From the NCBI RefSeq assembly GCF_037572415.1, contig NZ_JBBHLB010000001.1, forward strand, positions 310,001 through 374,000: DNA of 64,000 nucleotides. Direction: 5' to 3'. The notes under the pieces were generated by a model that saw only the letters and a program-made list of their open reading frames with translations, searched no databases and had not been told where the DNA came from. Positions 50,871-60,265 of this stretch are shown here, one piece after another (position 1 is the stretch's first letter; the number at the start of each line of letters is the position of its first letter). The translations under genes and the position numbers were made by a program. Source of the DNA: Flavonifractor porci. GTDB taxonomy: Bacteria > Bacillota > Clostridia > Oscillospirales > Oscillospiraceae.

Positions 50871-50899
50871 ATTTTACGCTATCTTGCCCGGATTGTCAA
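50871..50899 (-). promoter_or_regulatory. Promoter of rnpB
   Basis: On the minus strand TTGACA (50894-50899) and TAAAAT (50871-50876), spacer 17, about seven bases before the inferred RNA start. Confidence 0.88.
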
Positions 50900-50917
50900 A
50901 TCAAAAGCGCTCAGCGT

Positions 50918-50946
50918 TTGCATTTTCTCTTCAGGTGGGATATAAT
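50918..50946 (+). promoter_or_regulatory. Promoter of murD
   Basis: TTGCAT (50918-50923) and TATAAT (50941-50946), spacer 17, back to back with the rnpB promoter. Confidence 0.82.
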
Positions 50947-50980
50947 AAATTGGTTAAACTATGAAAAGGGAGGAACTGTT

Positions 50981-52372
50981 ATGAAGCGTTCCACCATACA
51001 GGAATATCTGGCGGGGCTGAAGGGCAAGCGGGTGGCCGTCATTGGCATCGGCGTGTCCAACACCCCACTGATCAAAATGCTGCTGCGGGCGGGCGTGAAG
51101 GTCACCGCCTGCGACAAAAAGCCCATGAGCGCCTTCGCCGGTCTGGCCGAGGAGCTGGAGAGCCTGGGCGCCACCCTGAAGCTGGGGGAGGACTACCTGG
51201 AGGACCTGGACTTTGAGGTCATCTTCCGCACACCCGGTATGCGGCCCGACCTGCCTCAGCTGGTGGCCGCCCAGCAGAAGGGGGCCATCCTCACCTCTGA
51301 GATGGAGGTCTTTTTCCAGGTCTGCCCCTGCCGCACCATCGCCGTCACCGGCAGCGACGGGAAAACCACCACCACCACCATCATCGCAGAGCTGCTCAAG
51401 GCGGCGGGGGAGACCGTCTATGTGGGCGGCAACATCGGCAAGCCCCTGCTGCCCGACGTGGACGGCATGGAACCGGGGGACATCGCTGTGCTGGAGCTGT
51501 CCTCCTTCCAGCTGATGACCATGGACCGGAGCCCCAACATCGCCGTGGTCACCAACCTGGCCCCCAACCACCTGGACGTCCACAAGTCCATGGAGGAGTA
51601 CATTGAGGCCAAGGAGAACATCTTCCTCCACCAGAGCGAACAGGATCTGCTGGTGGTCAACGCCGACAACGAGATCACCCACGGCTTTGCCGGGGAGGCC
51701 CAGGGCCGGGTGGCCATGTTCAGCCGCCTGTCCGAGCCCGCCCGGGGGGCTTTCCTGCGGGACGGGGTAATCTGGGTTCGCAACGAGATGCACGAGCGCC
51801 CGGTGCTGCCGGTCAGTGACATCCTGCTCCCCGGCACCCACAACGTAGAGAACTATATGGCGGCCATCACCGCCTTGGACGGCCTGGTGCCCGATCCGGT
51901 GGTGCGGGACTTCGCCCAGAAGTTTGCCGGAGTGGAGCACCGCATTGAGCTGGTGCGCACCCTGAACGGCGTGAAGTACTACAACGACTCCATTGCCTCC
52001 AGCCCCTCCCGCACCATTGCCGGCCTGCGCTCCTTCCACCAGAAGGTGATCCTCATCGCCGGCGGCTACGACAAGCACATCCCCTTCGACGTGCTGGGCC
52101 CTGAGATCATCGGCCATGTAAAGGAATTGTTCCTCACAGGTGATACCGCGGAGAAGATCCGCGCCGCCGTGGAGAACTGCCCTGATTATCTCCCCGCCGC
52201 CCTGCCCATCACCGTCATCGACGGCTTTGAGCAGGCGGTACTGGCCGCCCACAAGGCTGCCAAACCCGGTGACGTGGTGATCCTGTCTCCCGCCTGCGCC
52301 TCCTTTGACAAGTTCAAGAACTTTATGGAGCGGGGCGCCGCCTTCAAGAAGATCATTTACGGATTGTCATAA
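50981..52372 (+). CDS. murD: UDP-N-acetylmuramoyl-L-alanine--D-glutamate ligase
   Basis: Adds D-glutamate in peptidoglycan synthesis. The 463-residue ligase has ATP loop AVTGSDGKTTTTTIIAELL, LAPNHLDVHKSMEEYIEAK, and the C-terminal GVKYYNDSIASSPSRT block. ATG 50981 is 8 bases after GGGAGG; the frame is open further upstream only through rnpB and is not coding there. Confidence 0.95.
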   Translation: MKRSTIQEYLAGLKGKRVAVIGIGVSNTPLIKMLLRAGVKVTACDKKPMSAFAGLAEELESLGATLKLGEDYLEDLDFEVIFRTPGMRPDLPQLVAAQQKGAILTSEMEVFFQVCPCRTIAVTGSDGKTTTTTIIAELLKAAGETVYVGGNIGKPLLPDVDGMEPGDIAVLELSSFQLMTMDRSPNIAVVTNLAPNHLDVHKSMEEYIEAKENIFLHQSEQDLLVVNADNEITHGFAGEAQGRVAMFSRLSEPARGAFLRDGVIWVRNEMHERPVLPVSDILLPGTHNVENYMAAITALDGLVPDPVVRDFAQKFAGVEHRIELVRTLNGVKYYNDSIASSPSRTIAGLRSFHQKVILIAGGYDKHIPFDVLGPEIIGHVKELFLTGDTAEKIRAAVENCPDYLPAALPITVIDGFEQAVLAAHKAAKPGDVVILSPACASFDKFKNFMERGAAFKKIIYGLS

Positions 52373-52397
52373 ATAGCCTCATAAGGAGGAGTTACAT

Positions 52398-53417
52398 TTG
52401 GATATGAAAACTGTGCTGGAGACCCTGTGCGGCCGCACGGCGCCCTCCGGCTTTGAGACCCCGGCGGCCCAGGCCGCCCAGGCCCTGCTGGCTCCCCTGG
52501 TGGACGAGACCAGCATCGACCGCATGGGCAACCTGATGGGTGTGCGCCGCTGCGGCAAACCGGACGCCGGGAAGATCCTGCTGGACGCCCATCTGGATGA
52601 GATCGGCCTCATCGTCACCGGGGCGGAGGAGGGTTACCTCCGGTTCCGCACCATCGGCGGGGTGGACCCCCGGATGCTGCCCGGCCGGGAAGTGACCATC
52701 CTGACCCAGCCCCCCATGGTGGGTATGGTGGCCAGCCCCGGCCCCGAGCAGGACGACGAGAGCAAGTCCGTGCCCATCCCTGAACTGGTGATAGACGCCG
52801 GTCTGACCCAGGAGCAGGCGGAACAGCTGGTGGGCACCCCCATGGTGTACCGGGGCTCCTGCTTCCCTCTGGGGGAGGACCAGATGTGCGGCAAGGCCAT
52901 GGACGACCGGTCCTGCTTCGCCATTCTGCTGCGCTGCATGGAGCTGCTGAAGGACAAGGAACTGGACATGGACGTGTACGTCATGGGCTCCACCCGGGAG
53001 GAGGTCTCCGGTGTGGGCGCCACCGTGGGCACCTGGGCGGTACAGCCCGACTGCTGCATCGCCGTGGACGTGACTCACGGCCGCACCCCCGACGGCCCCG
53101 CCGACAAGACCTTCGTGCTGGGCGGCGGCCCCGCCATCGGTGTGGGTCCCAACATGGCCCGCTGGATGACCCAAAGGCTGCTGGATAAGGCACAGGAAAG
53201 GGAAATTCCTTTCCAGCAGGAGGTCATGAGCGGCCACACCGGCACCAACGGCTGGGAGATGCAGATCAGCCGGGAGGGCGTTGCCACGGCGGTGCTGTCC
53301 CTGCCCCTGAAATATATGCACAGCCCCATTGAGGTGCTGTCGCTCACCGATCTGGAGCACACCGCGGCCCTGCTGGCCGCCTTTGTGGAGGATCTGGGAA
53401 AGGAGGGGCAGCTGTGA
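52398..53417 (+). CDS. M42 family metallopeptidase, first of three
   Basis: A 339-residue aminopeptidase of the YsdC/FrvX type. Metal and catalytic residues are visible in LLDAHLDEIG, KAMDDRSCFAILL, GSTREEVSGVGA, AVDVTHG and the final His in LKYMHSP. The TTG start is 7 bases after AAGGAGGA and yields MDM, like the third paralog. Enzymes of this family form dodecameric shells that trim peptides, often with glutamyl or general aminopeptidase specificity. Confidence 0.92.
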   Translation: MDMKTVLETLCGRTAPSGFETPAAQAAQALLAPLVDETSIDRMGNLMGVRRCGKPDAGKILLDAHLDEIGLIVTGAEEGYLRFRTIGGVDPRMLPGREVTILTQPPMVGMVASPGPEQDDESKSVPIPELVIDAGLTQEQAEQLVGTPMVYRGSCFPLGEDQMCGKAMDDRSCFAILLRCMELLKDKELDMDVYVMGSTREEVSGVGATVGTWAVQPDCCIAVDVTHGRTPDGPADKTFVLGGGPAIGVGPNMARWMTQRLLDKAQEREIPFQQEVMSGHTGTNGWEMQISREGVATAVLSLPLKYMHSPIEVLSLTDLEHTAALLAAFVEDLGKEGQL

Positions 53418-54439
53418 AGGAACTGCTGAGAAAACTGTGTACCCTGCCCGGCGTGTCCAGCTGGGAGGACCAGGTGCGGGACTGCGTGATGGAGGTGGCC
53501 GGTCAGTACGCCACCGAGCTGCGGGTGGACGCCATGGGCAACGTGATCGCCTTCAAGGAGGGCGCCAAGGCCACCGGCAACAAGCTGCTGCTCACCGCCC
53601 ACATGGACGAGGTGGGCCTGATGGTGCGCGCCATCACCGACGAGGGGTACCTGAAATTCGACACGGTGGGCCACATGGACCGCCGGGTACTGCTGGGCAA
53701 GCGGGTGCTGGTTGGGCCCAAGCTGCTGCCCGCCGTGGTGGGTCTGAAGGCCTACCATCTGGTGAGCCGGGACGAGGAGAAGAACGTCCCCAAGCTGGAC
53801 GAATTCTACCTGGACATTGGGGCCAGGAGCAAGGAAGAGGCGGAAAAGCTGGTCCGTCTGGGGGACGTGGCCGCCTTTGACAGCACCCCTGAGCTTTTTG
53901 GGAACGGCCTGCTGAAGGGCCGGGCCCTGGATAGCCGCATCGGCTGCGCCGTGCTGCTGTGGCTTATGCGGGAGGAGCTGCCCATGGACTGCACCTTCGT
54001 GTTCACCGCCCAGCAGGAGGTGGGAGCAAGAGGTGCCTTCGGCGCCGCCTTCTCGGTACAGCCGGAGATCGCTCTGGTGCTGGAGGGGGCTCCCGCCGCC
54101 GATCTGGCCGGGGTGCCCGCCCACAAAAAGGCCTGCGCCCTGGGCAGGGGCGCGGTGCTCCCCATCATGGACAAGGGCGTTATCGTGGACCGGAAGCTCT
54201 TTGAGACCCTGCGGAAGCTGGCGGAGGAACAGAACATCCCCTGGCAGCTCCGGGAGGCCACCACCGGCTCCGGCGACGCCATGGCGGTCCAGCGGGCCGC
54301 TTCCGGCGTGCGTACGGCGGTGATCGCCGCCCCCGTGCGCTACCCCCATACCCCCGCCACCCTGGCCAGCGCTGAGGATATCGAGGCCATGCTCCAGCTG
54401 ACCCGGGCATTCATCAACCATCTGTCCAAGGAGGACTGA
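53414..54439 (+). CDS. M42 family metallopeptidase, second of three
   Basis: A 341-residue paralog with LLTAHMDEVGL, RALDSRIGCAVLL, TAQQEVGARGA and VRYPHTP. The third metal-ligand position is Glu (ALVLEGAPAAD) where the other two paralogs have Asp, a variant known in the family. GTG start overlaps the previous stop (GTGA), so translation is coupled. The sequence is clearly diverged from both neighbours. Confidence 0.92.
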   Translation: MKELLRKLCTLPGVSSWEDQVRDCVMEVAGQYATELRVDAMGNVIAFKEGAKATGNKLLLTAHMDEVGLMVRAITDEGYLKFDTVGHMDRRVLLGKRVLVGPKLLPAVVGLKAYHLVSRDEEKNVPKLDEFYLDIGARSKEEAEKLVRLGDVAAFDSTPELFGNGLLKGRALDSRIGCAVLLWLMREELPMDCTFVFTAQQEVGARGAFGAAFSVQPEIALVLEGAPAADLAGVPAHKKACALGRGAVLPIMDKGVIVDRKLFETLRKLAEEQNIPWQLREATTGSGDAMAVQRAASGVRTAVIAAPVRYPHTPATLASAEDIEAMLQLTRAFINHLSKED

Positions 54440-54443
54440 CCAT

Positions 54444-55442
54444 ATGGATATGTTAGAGATCATGCAGGCACTCAACGCCTGCCACGGCCCCTCCGGCAAC
54501 GAGGGCCAGGTGGCTGCCGCCATCCGGACCCTGGCCGCCCCCTATGTGGACGAGATCACCACCGACGCTCTGGGCAACCTGATCTGCCACAAGCAGGGCA
54601 CCGGCCCCCGGGTGATGTTTGCCGCCCACATGGACTCCATCGGCTTCATCATCACCCACATCGACGAGAATGGCTACCTGCGCTTCGGCCAGGTGGGCGG
54701 CCTGTCCGCCCACGATCTGCCCGGCACTCCCGTCCGGTTCCGCAACGGCACCCGGGGCGTGGTGGCGGTCCAGGGAAAGGTGGAGCCCAAGGACTGGAAA
54801 CTGGATCACCTTTACATTGATATCGGCGCCAAGGATCAGGCCGAGGCCAAGACCATGGTGCAGGTGGGGGATACCGCCGTATTTGACACCACGCCCTTTG
54901 TCAGCGGCCGCAAGCTGTTTTCCCCCTATCTGGACGACCGCATTGCCTGCGCCATCCTGCTCTCCGCCATGGAGCGCATCAAGCGTGCCGACAACGACCT
55001 GTACTTTGTCTTTACCGTTCAGGAAGAGGTGGGTCTGCGGGGCGCCCGCACCGCCGCCTACGGCATCGCCCCTGACTACGGCATCGCCGTGGACGTGACC
55101 GACTCCGACGACATCCCCGACGCTCCCCACGAGTGCTCCAGCGTGGCGGGGAAGGGCGCCGCCATCAAAGTGATGGACAGCTCGGTCATCTGCCACCCGG
55201 CGGTGGTGAAAACCCTGGAGGATCTGGCACAGGCAAGGAATATTCCTTACCAGCGTGACATCCTCCGCTTCGGCGGTACCGACGCCGGCGCCATCCATCA
55301 GAGCCGCTCCGGCGTGTACACCGGCGGCATCTCGGTGGCCACCCGGTACGTCCACACCCCCATGGAGGTGGCCGACCTGGACGACATCGAGGCCTGCGTG
55401 GCCCTGACCGCCGCCTTCGCTCAGGCCAAGCTGGAGGCGTAA
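54444..55442 (+). CDS. M42 family metallopeptidase, third of three
   Basis: A 332-residue paralog with FAAHMDSIGF, YLDDRIACAILL, TVQEEVGLRGA, AVDVTDSDD, GGTDAGAIHQSRSG and TRYVHTP. All metal ligands are kept. It starts 4 bases after the second gene. Having three different active paralogs in a row suggests subunits with different substrate preference, possibly mixed assemblies. Confidence 0.93.
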   Translation: MDMLEIMQALNACHGPSGNEGQVAAAIRTLAAPYVDEITTDALGNLICHKQGTGPRVMFAAHMDSIGFIITHIDENGYLRFGQVGGLSAHDLPGTPVRFRNGTRGVVAVQGKVEPKDWKLDHLYIDIGAKDQAEAKTMVQVGDTAVFDTTPFVSGRKLFSPYLDDRIACAILLSAMERIKRADNDLYFVFTVQEEVGLRGARTAAYGIAPDYGIAVDVTDSDDIPDAPHECSSVAGKGAAIKVMDSSVICHPAVVKTLEDLAQARNIPYQRDILRFGGTDAGAIHQSRSGVYTGGISVATRYVHTPMEVADLDDIEACVALTAAFAQAKLEA

Positions 55443-55455
55443 TTTCTCTGAAAAT

Positions 55456-55480
55456 GGCGGGACGTCTCCGACGTCCCGCC
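55456..55480. other. Perfect hairpin without U-run after the M42 cluster
   Basis: Eleven-pair stem GGCGGGACGTC/GACGTCCCGCC with loop TCC, followed by AAACCC. It may stabilise the upstream mRNA 3' end or be a weak terminator. Confidence 0.6.
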
Positions 55481-55521
55481 AAACCCACAAACCATAGATA
55501 GAACAGGATGGATCAAGGAAA

Positions 55522-56769
55522 ATGTCTTTACAGATCAGCGACAAAGTAAAAGCCCTGGCGGCGCAGGCCCAGGCCGACCTGGCGGAGCAGTTCGCCCGCA
55601 TCGACGCCATCGCCGAGGAGAACACCCAGAAGGTGCTCTCCGCCTTCCAGAAGCACCGGGTGGCGGAAGCCCACTTCGCCGGCACCACCGGCTACGGCTA
55701 CGACGATCTGGGCCGGGATACCCTGGACCTGATCTTCGCCGACCTCTTCCACACCGAGGACGCCCTAGTGCGTGTGCAGTTCGTCAACGGCACCCACGCC
55801 ATCTCCTGCGCCCTCTTCGGGGCCCTCAAGCCCGGCGACATTCTGGTGTCCGCCGTGGGCGCCCCCTACGACACCATGCTGGGTGTCATCGGCGTGGTGG
55901 ACAAGGGACCCGGTTCCCTGAAGAGCTACGGCATCGAGTATAGGCAAGTAGATCTGGTTGACAATGCCCCCGACCCGGTGGGGTTGGCGGAGGCTGTACG
56001 CGACCCCCGGGTGAAGGCGGTGCTCATCCAGCGCTCCCGCGGCTACGCCACCCGTGCCTCGCTATCGGTGGCCGAGATCGGCGCGCTGGCCAAGGTGGTC
56101 AAGGACAATAACCCGGGCGCCGCCGTGCTGGTAGACAACTGCTACGGCGAGTTCGTGGAGACCATCGAGCCCACCCAGGTGGGGGCCGATCTGGTGGTGG
56201 GCTCCCTCATCAAGAACCCGGGCGGCGGTCTGGCCCCCACCGGCGGCTACATCGCCGGACGGCACGACCTCATTGAGGGGGCCGCCATGCGGCTCACCAC
56301 CCCCGGCATCGGCAAGGAGTGCGGCTCCACCTTTGGGGCCAACCGCAGCCTCTATCAAGGACTTTTCCTTGCCCCCCACACCACCGCCCAGGCCGTCAAG
56401 ACCGCCGTCTTTGCCGCCCGGATCATGGAGCTGCTGGGCTACCAGGTGGAGCCCGCCTCCGACGCGGTGCGCCACGACATCATCCAGATGGTCCACTTCG
56501 GCTCTCCCGAGCCTCTGAAAAAGTTCTGCAAGGGCATCCAGTTTGGCGCTCCGGTGGACTCCTACGTCACCCCCGAGCCCTGGGATATGCCGGGCTACGA
56601 CTGCCCGGTCATTATGGCCGCCGGCGCCTTCATCCAGGGCGCTTCCATTGAGCTGTCCTGCGACGCCCCCATGCGGGAGCCTTACACCGCCTACTTCCAG
56701 GGCGGACTCACCTATGAGAGCGGCAAGGCCGGCGTTATGCTGGCGGTGGAGGAGCTGCTCAAGGATTAA
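55522..56769 (+). CDS. Methionine gamma-lyase family protein (aluminium-resistance-like)
   Basis: A 415-residue PLP enzyme of the YnbB type (Pfam Met_gamma_lyase). Cofactor-binding features include FVNGTHAISCALFG, VDNCYGEFVE and the Schiff-base Lys in GSLIKNPGGGLAPTGGYIAG. Usually annotated as a cystathionine beta-/methionine gamma-lyase or aluminium resistance protein; the actual substrate is uncertain. The RBS CAAGGAAA precedes the ATG. Confidence 0.9.
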   Translation: MSLQISDKVKALAAQAQADLAEQFARIDAIAEENTQKVLSAFQKHRVAEAHFAGTTGYGYDDLGRDTLDLIFADLFHTEDALVRVQFVNGTHAISCALFGALKPGDILVSAVGAPYDTMLGVIGVVDKGPGSLKSYGIEYRQVDLVDNAPDPVGLAEAVRDPRVKAVLIQRSRGYATRASLSVAEIGALAKVVKDNNPGAAVLVDNCYGEFVETIEPTQVGADLVVGSLIKNPGGGLAPTGGYIAGRHDLIEGAAMRLTTPGIGKECGSTFGANRSLYQGLFLAPHTTAQAVKTAVFAARIMELLGYQVEPASDAVRHDIIQMVHFGSPEPLKKFCKGIQFGAPVDSYVTPEPWDMPGYDCPVIMAAGAFIQGASIELSCDAPMREPYTAYFQGGLTYESGKAGVMLAVEELLKD

Positions 56770-56819
56770 GGCATAGGACGAACCGGCCCCCGCATAGCCT
56801 GCCCTGTGGGGGTGAGGCC

Positions 56820-57497
56820 ATGAAACGGTCCTTGCGGATGTGGTCCCCCCGCCGCAGAATCCATGTCCGGCGGCGGGGAAGAGGCCTGCTGCTGGCGGCT
56901 GCGGTGGGGATCGGTCTGGCGCTGCTGGTGATCTGGCTGCTGGACGCCGCTCTGCGGCCCGCCGTCACCACCCTGGCTACCGTTCAGGCGCAGAATAAGA
57001 TCACCGGCATCGTCAACGATGCGGTGACTGCCACCCTGGCCGACCAGGGGGTGGCCTATGCCGACCTGGTGACGGTGGAGCGGGACGAGAGCGGCAAGGT
57101 GTCCCTGCTGGCGGTGGACTCTGTCAAGCTGAATACCTTGCGTACGCAGATCCTGCAAGAGGTTCTGGAGCAGGTAGAGGGACTGGACGCCCAGGAGCTG
57201 GGGGTGCCGCTGGGCAGCCTCACCGGCTTCTCCACCGCCTCCGACTGGGGGCCCATGCTGCCGGTGGGCGTACAGGCGGCGGCGGTGCCACGGGCGGAGT
57301 TCTCCAACCAGTTTACCGCCCAGGGCATCAACCAGACCCTGCACCAGATCATGCTGGACATCACGGTGGAGGTCACCCTCCTCATCCCCGGCGGACGGGC
57401 GGAGACGAAGGTCACTGCCCAGGTGTGCGTGGCCGAGACTCTGCTGGTGGGGGAGGTACCCGACACCTATCTGGGGCTGCCCGCTGCCGGTTCGTAA
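56820..57497 (+). CDS. yunB: Sporulation protein YunB
   Basis: A 225-residue membrane protein with a basic N-terminus, one transmembrane helix (LLLAAAVGIGLALLVIWLL) and a long extracytoplasmic domain with GVPLGSLTGFSTASDWGPML, the YunB signature. It is under mother-cell control in Bacillus and affects spore formation. RBS GGGGGTGAGG. Confidence 0.9.
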   Translation: MKRSLRMWSPRRRIHVRRRGRGLLLAAAVGIGLALLVIWLLDAALRPAVTTLATVQAQNKITGIVNDAVTATLADQGVAYADLVTVERDESGKVSLLAVDSVKLNTLRTQILQEVLEQVEGLDAQELGVPLGSLTGFSTASDWGPMLPVGVQAAAVPRAEFSNQFTAQGINQTLHQIMLDITVEVTLLIPGGRAETKVTAQVCVAETLLVGEVPDTYLGLPAAGS

Positions 57498-57512
57498 GAA
57501 AAGCGTAAGACA

Positions 57513-57558
57513 CGCCCTCTTTTTTCTGTGATATTATGTGTTCAGAAAAAAGGAGGCG
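57513..57558 (+). promoter_or_regulatory. Long hairpin that covers the vanZ ribosome binding site
   Basis: CGCCCTCTTTTTTCTG (57513-57528) faces CAGAAAAAAGGAGGCG (57543-57558), 14 of 16 pairs, and the second arm contains the AAGGAGG of the following gene. If the transcript starts upstream, the ribosome site would be hidden. Confidence 0.6.
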
Positions 57559-57563
57559 GTCTT

Positions 57564-58253
57564 ATGGAAACCCTGCTGTGGTATCTGGAGATCACACTGG
57601 ACTATTTGAAGCAGATGCTGCCCTGTATGGCCATAGCCGCGGGCTGTTTTCTGGCCCTGCTGCATCACAGAAGGCGGGGGCTGTACCGCCGGGGGCTGCA
57701 AAGCGGCGTGGTGCGGGAGATCGGCCTCTTTGTATTTGTGCTCTTCTGCGCCGGGCTGGCGGCCCTGACGGTGTTCCCGTCCAACTTCTGGACGGTATCC
57801 CACTGGCAGGAGGCCTTTCAGGGGCTGCGGCCCTTTTTCCCCATCACGCCCCTGAGCCAGTCGGTGGGGTACATCGGCTGGACGCCCACCCTGTTCCGGG
57901 GGGACTCGCTGGGGGAGTGGGGCTTCTATATGGTGCTGGCTAACGCCCTGATCTTTGTGCCCATCGGCTTTTTTGTCAACCTGCTGTGGCGACGCCCCAG
58001 GTGGTGGAAGGGGCTGGCGGTGGGCTTCTGCGTGTCCTTTACCATCGAGTTTTTACAGCTGTTCGTCAACCGCTCCACCGATGTGGACGACCTGATCCTC
58101 AACACCACGGGGGCCTTCCTGGGCGGGTTCATCGCCCTGCTGCTGGGCAAGCTGGCCCCCAAACTCACCCGAAAATTCCAAGTGGAGGTCCGCCATGGAC
58201 GAGAAACAGGAGATCCAAAGCCTGCGCCGGGAGCTGGAGCAGGCCAACTATGA
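57564..58253 (+). CDS. VanZ family membrane protein
   Basis: A 229-residue protein with about five helices and the VanZ signature ending FTIEFLQLFVNRSTDVDDLILNTTGAFLG (in part FLQLFVNRSTDVDDLI). VanZ proteins give low-level teicoplanin resistance in some hosts; the usual cellular role is unknown. ATG 57564 is 7 bases after AAGGAGG. Its last 59 bases overlap the start of ligA. Confidence 0.88.
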   Translation: METLLWYLEITLDYLKQMLPCMAIAAGCFLALLHHRRRGLYRRGLQSGVVREIGLFVFVLFCAGLAALTVFPSNFWTVSHWQEAFQGLRPFFPITPLSQSVGYIGWTPTLFRGDSLGEWGFYMVLANALIFVPIGFFVNLLWRRPRWWKGLAVGFCVSFTIEFLQLFVNRSTDVDDLILNTTGAFLGGFIALLLGKLAPKLTRKFQVEVRHGRETGDPKPAPGAGAGQL

Positions 58254-60177
58254 ATATTACGTGCTGGACAACCCCAGCATGAGCGACTACGACTTCGACC
58301 ACAAGCTGCGCCGCCTGGAGGAGCTGGAGGCCAAGTACCCCGAGCTGGTGACCCCTGACTCGCCCACCCAGCGGGTGGGTGGCAAGGTGGCCGACGGCTT
58401 CGCCGAGGTCCACCACCGGGTCCCCCTGGAGAGCCTCCAGGACGTGTTCTCTTTTGAGGAACTGGCCGACTTCGGCCAGCGGGTCCAGGACGCCCTCACC
58501 GGCGGAATGGAGTACGACGTGGAGCCCAAGGTGGACGGGCTGTCGGTGGCGCTGGAGTACGAGAACGGCCTCTTCGTCCGGGGCGCCACCCGTGGCGACG
58601 GCCAGGTGGGGGAGGACGTGACCGAGAACCTCAAGACCATCCCCTCCATCCCCCTGCGTCTGCCCGAGGCCCTGCCCTCCCTCATCGTCCGGGGCGAGGT
58701 GTTCATGCCCAAGAAGAGCTTTGAGCAGCTCAACGCCGACCGGGAGCTGCGGGGCGAGGCCCTCTTCGCCAACCCCCGCAACGCCGCCGCCGGTTCCCTG
58801 CGGCAGCTGGACCCCAAGATCGCCGCCTCCCGCAAGCTGGACATCCGGGTGTTCAACGTCCAGTGGGCCGAAGGCAAGACTTTCACCACCCACACCGAAA
58901 CCCTGGAATACTTGCAGGAACAGCGCTTTAAAGTGATTCCCCATTACACCTGTCATTCCATCCAGGAGGCGGCGGAGCGCATTGCCGCCCTGGGGGACGG
59001 CCGGGAGGAGTTCCCCTTTGACATCGACGGCGCGGTTGTGAAGGTAAACAATCTTGCGGACCGGACCACCCTGGGTTCCACCGCCAAATTCCCCCGGTGG
59101 GCCGCCGCCTACAAGTATCCCCCCGAGCAGAAGGAGAGCGTGGTGGAGGATATTGTGGTGCAGGTGGGACGGACCGGCGTCCTTACGCCCAAGGCGGTTG
59201 TAAAGGCGGTCCGCCTTGCAGGAACCACCGTCACCAACGCCACCCTCCACAACCAGGACTTCATCACCGAGAAGGACATCCGCATTGGGGACACGGTGCT
59301 GGTCCAGAAGGCGGGGGAGATCATCCCCGAGATCGTGTCGGTCATCAAGGACAAGCGGCCGGCCGGCACGGTACCGTATCATCTGCCCGACCACTGCCCG
59401 GTGTGCGGGGCTCCCGTGGCCCGGGATGAGGACGGGGCCCACATCCGCTGCACCGGCGCCGAGTGCCCCGCCCAGCGGCTGCGGCACATCGTCCACTTCG
59501 CCAGCCGGGACGCCATGGACATCGAGGGCCTGGGCCCCGCCGTGGTGGAGAGCCTGGTGGGTGCGGGGCTGGTGAAGGGTCCCGGCGACCTGTACAGCCT
59601 CACCGCCGACCAGGTGGAGCCTCTGGAGCGGATGGGCAAGAAGAGCGCGGAAAACCTGATGGCGGCCATTGAGAAGTCCAAGTCCGCCGGGCTGGGACGG
59701 CTGCTCTTCGCCTTTGGCATCCGCCAGGTGGGGCAGAAGGCGGGCAAGGTGCTGGCCGCCCGGTTCGGCACCCTGGACGCCCTCATGAACGCCGGTGAAG
59801 AGGCGCTCACCGCCGTGCCTGACATTGGCGGCATCACAGCCCAAAGCCTGCTGGACTGGTTTGCCAATGACCAGAGCCGCCACCTCATCGATGCCCTGCG
59901 GCAGGCGGGGGTGTCCTTCGACAGCACCGAGGCCCCGGTGGGGGATAAGCTGGCGGGGAAGACCTTTGTGCTCACCGGCACCCTGCCCACCATGGACCGG
60001 AAGGAGGCCGCCGCCCTCATCGAGGCCCAGGGAGGCAAGGTGAGCGGCTCGGTGTCCAAAAAGACCAGCTATGTGGTGGCCGGAGAGGCCGCCGGGTCCA
60101 AGCTGCAAAAAGCCAACGATCTGGGCATCCCGGTGCTCACCGAGGAGGAGCTGCTGGCTCTGCTGGGACAGGAATAA
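58195..60177 (+). CDS. ligA: NAD-dependent DNA ligase
   Basis: A 660-residue ligase: Ia domain with YDFDHKLRRL, adenylation motif KVDGLSVALEYENG with the nucleophilic Lys, OB fold, zinc finger CPVC...CTGAECPAQ, helix-hairpin-helix region and a C-terminal BRCT domain (KTFVLTGTLPTMDRKEA). Essential for Okazaki fragment joining. ATG lies inside the vanZ gene after GGAGGTCCGCC. Confidence 0.97.
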   Translation: MDEKQEIQSLRRELEQANYEYYVLDNPSMSDYDFDHKLRRLEELEAKYPELVTPDSPTQRVGGKVADGFAEVHHRVPLESLQDVFSFEELADFGQRVQDALTGGMEYDVEPKVDGLSVALEYENGLFVRGATRGDGQVGEDVTENLKTIPSIPLRLPEALPSLIVRGEVFMPKKSFEQLNADRELRGEALFANPRNAAAGSLRQLDPKIAASRKLDIRVFNVQWAEGKTFTTHTETLEYLQEQRFKVIPHYTCHSIQEAAERIAALGDGREEFPFDIDGAVVKVNNLADRTTLGSTAKFPRWAAAYKYPPEQKESVVEDIVVQVGRTGVLTPKAVVKAVRLAGTTVTNATLHNQDFITEKDIRIGDTVLVQKAGEIIPEIVSVIKDKRPAGTVPYHLPDHCPVCGAPVARDEDGAHIRCTGAECPAQRLRHIVHFASRDAMDIEGLGPAVVESLVGAGLVKGPGDLYSLTADQVEPLERMGKKSAENLMAAIEKSKSAGLGRLLFAFGIRQVGQKAGKVLAARFGTLDALMNAGEEALTAVPDIGGITAQSLLDWFANDQSRHLIDALRQAGVSFDSTEAPVGDKLAGKTFVLTGTLPTMDRKEAAALIEAQGGKVSGSVSKKTSYVVAGEAAGSKLQKANDLGIPVLTEEELLALLGQE

Positions 60178-60194
60178 GACAAAAACCGCCGCCC

Positions 60195-60223
60195 TTGACG
60201 CTCCGGTCCAAAGCTGATACAAT
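60195..60223 (+). promoter_or_regulatory. Promoter of coaX
   Basis: TTGACG (60195-60200) and TACAAT (60218-60223), spacer 17. Confidence 0.78.
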
Positions 60224-60265
60224 ACTTCAAATACTGATCATGAAAGAACGGAAGGAGCGGGCGGC

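Noticed and set aside
58165..60222. Long minus-strand open frame opposite ligA
   Set aside because: Antisense shadow; the plus strand encodes full-length LigA with all motifs.
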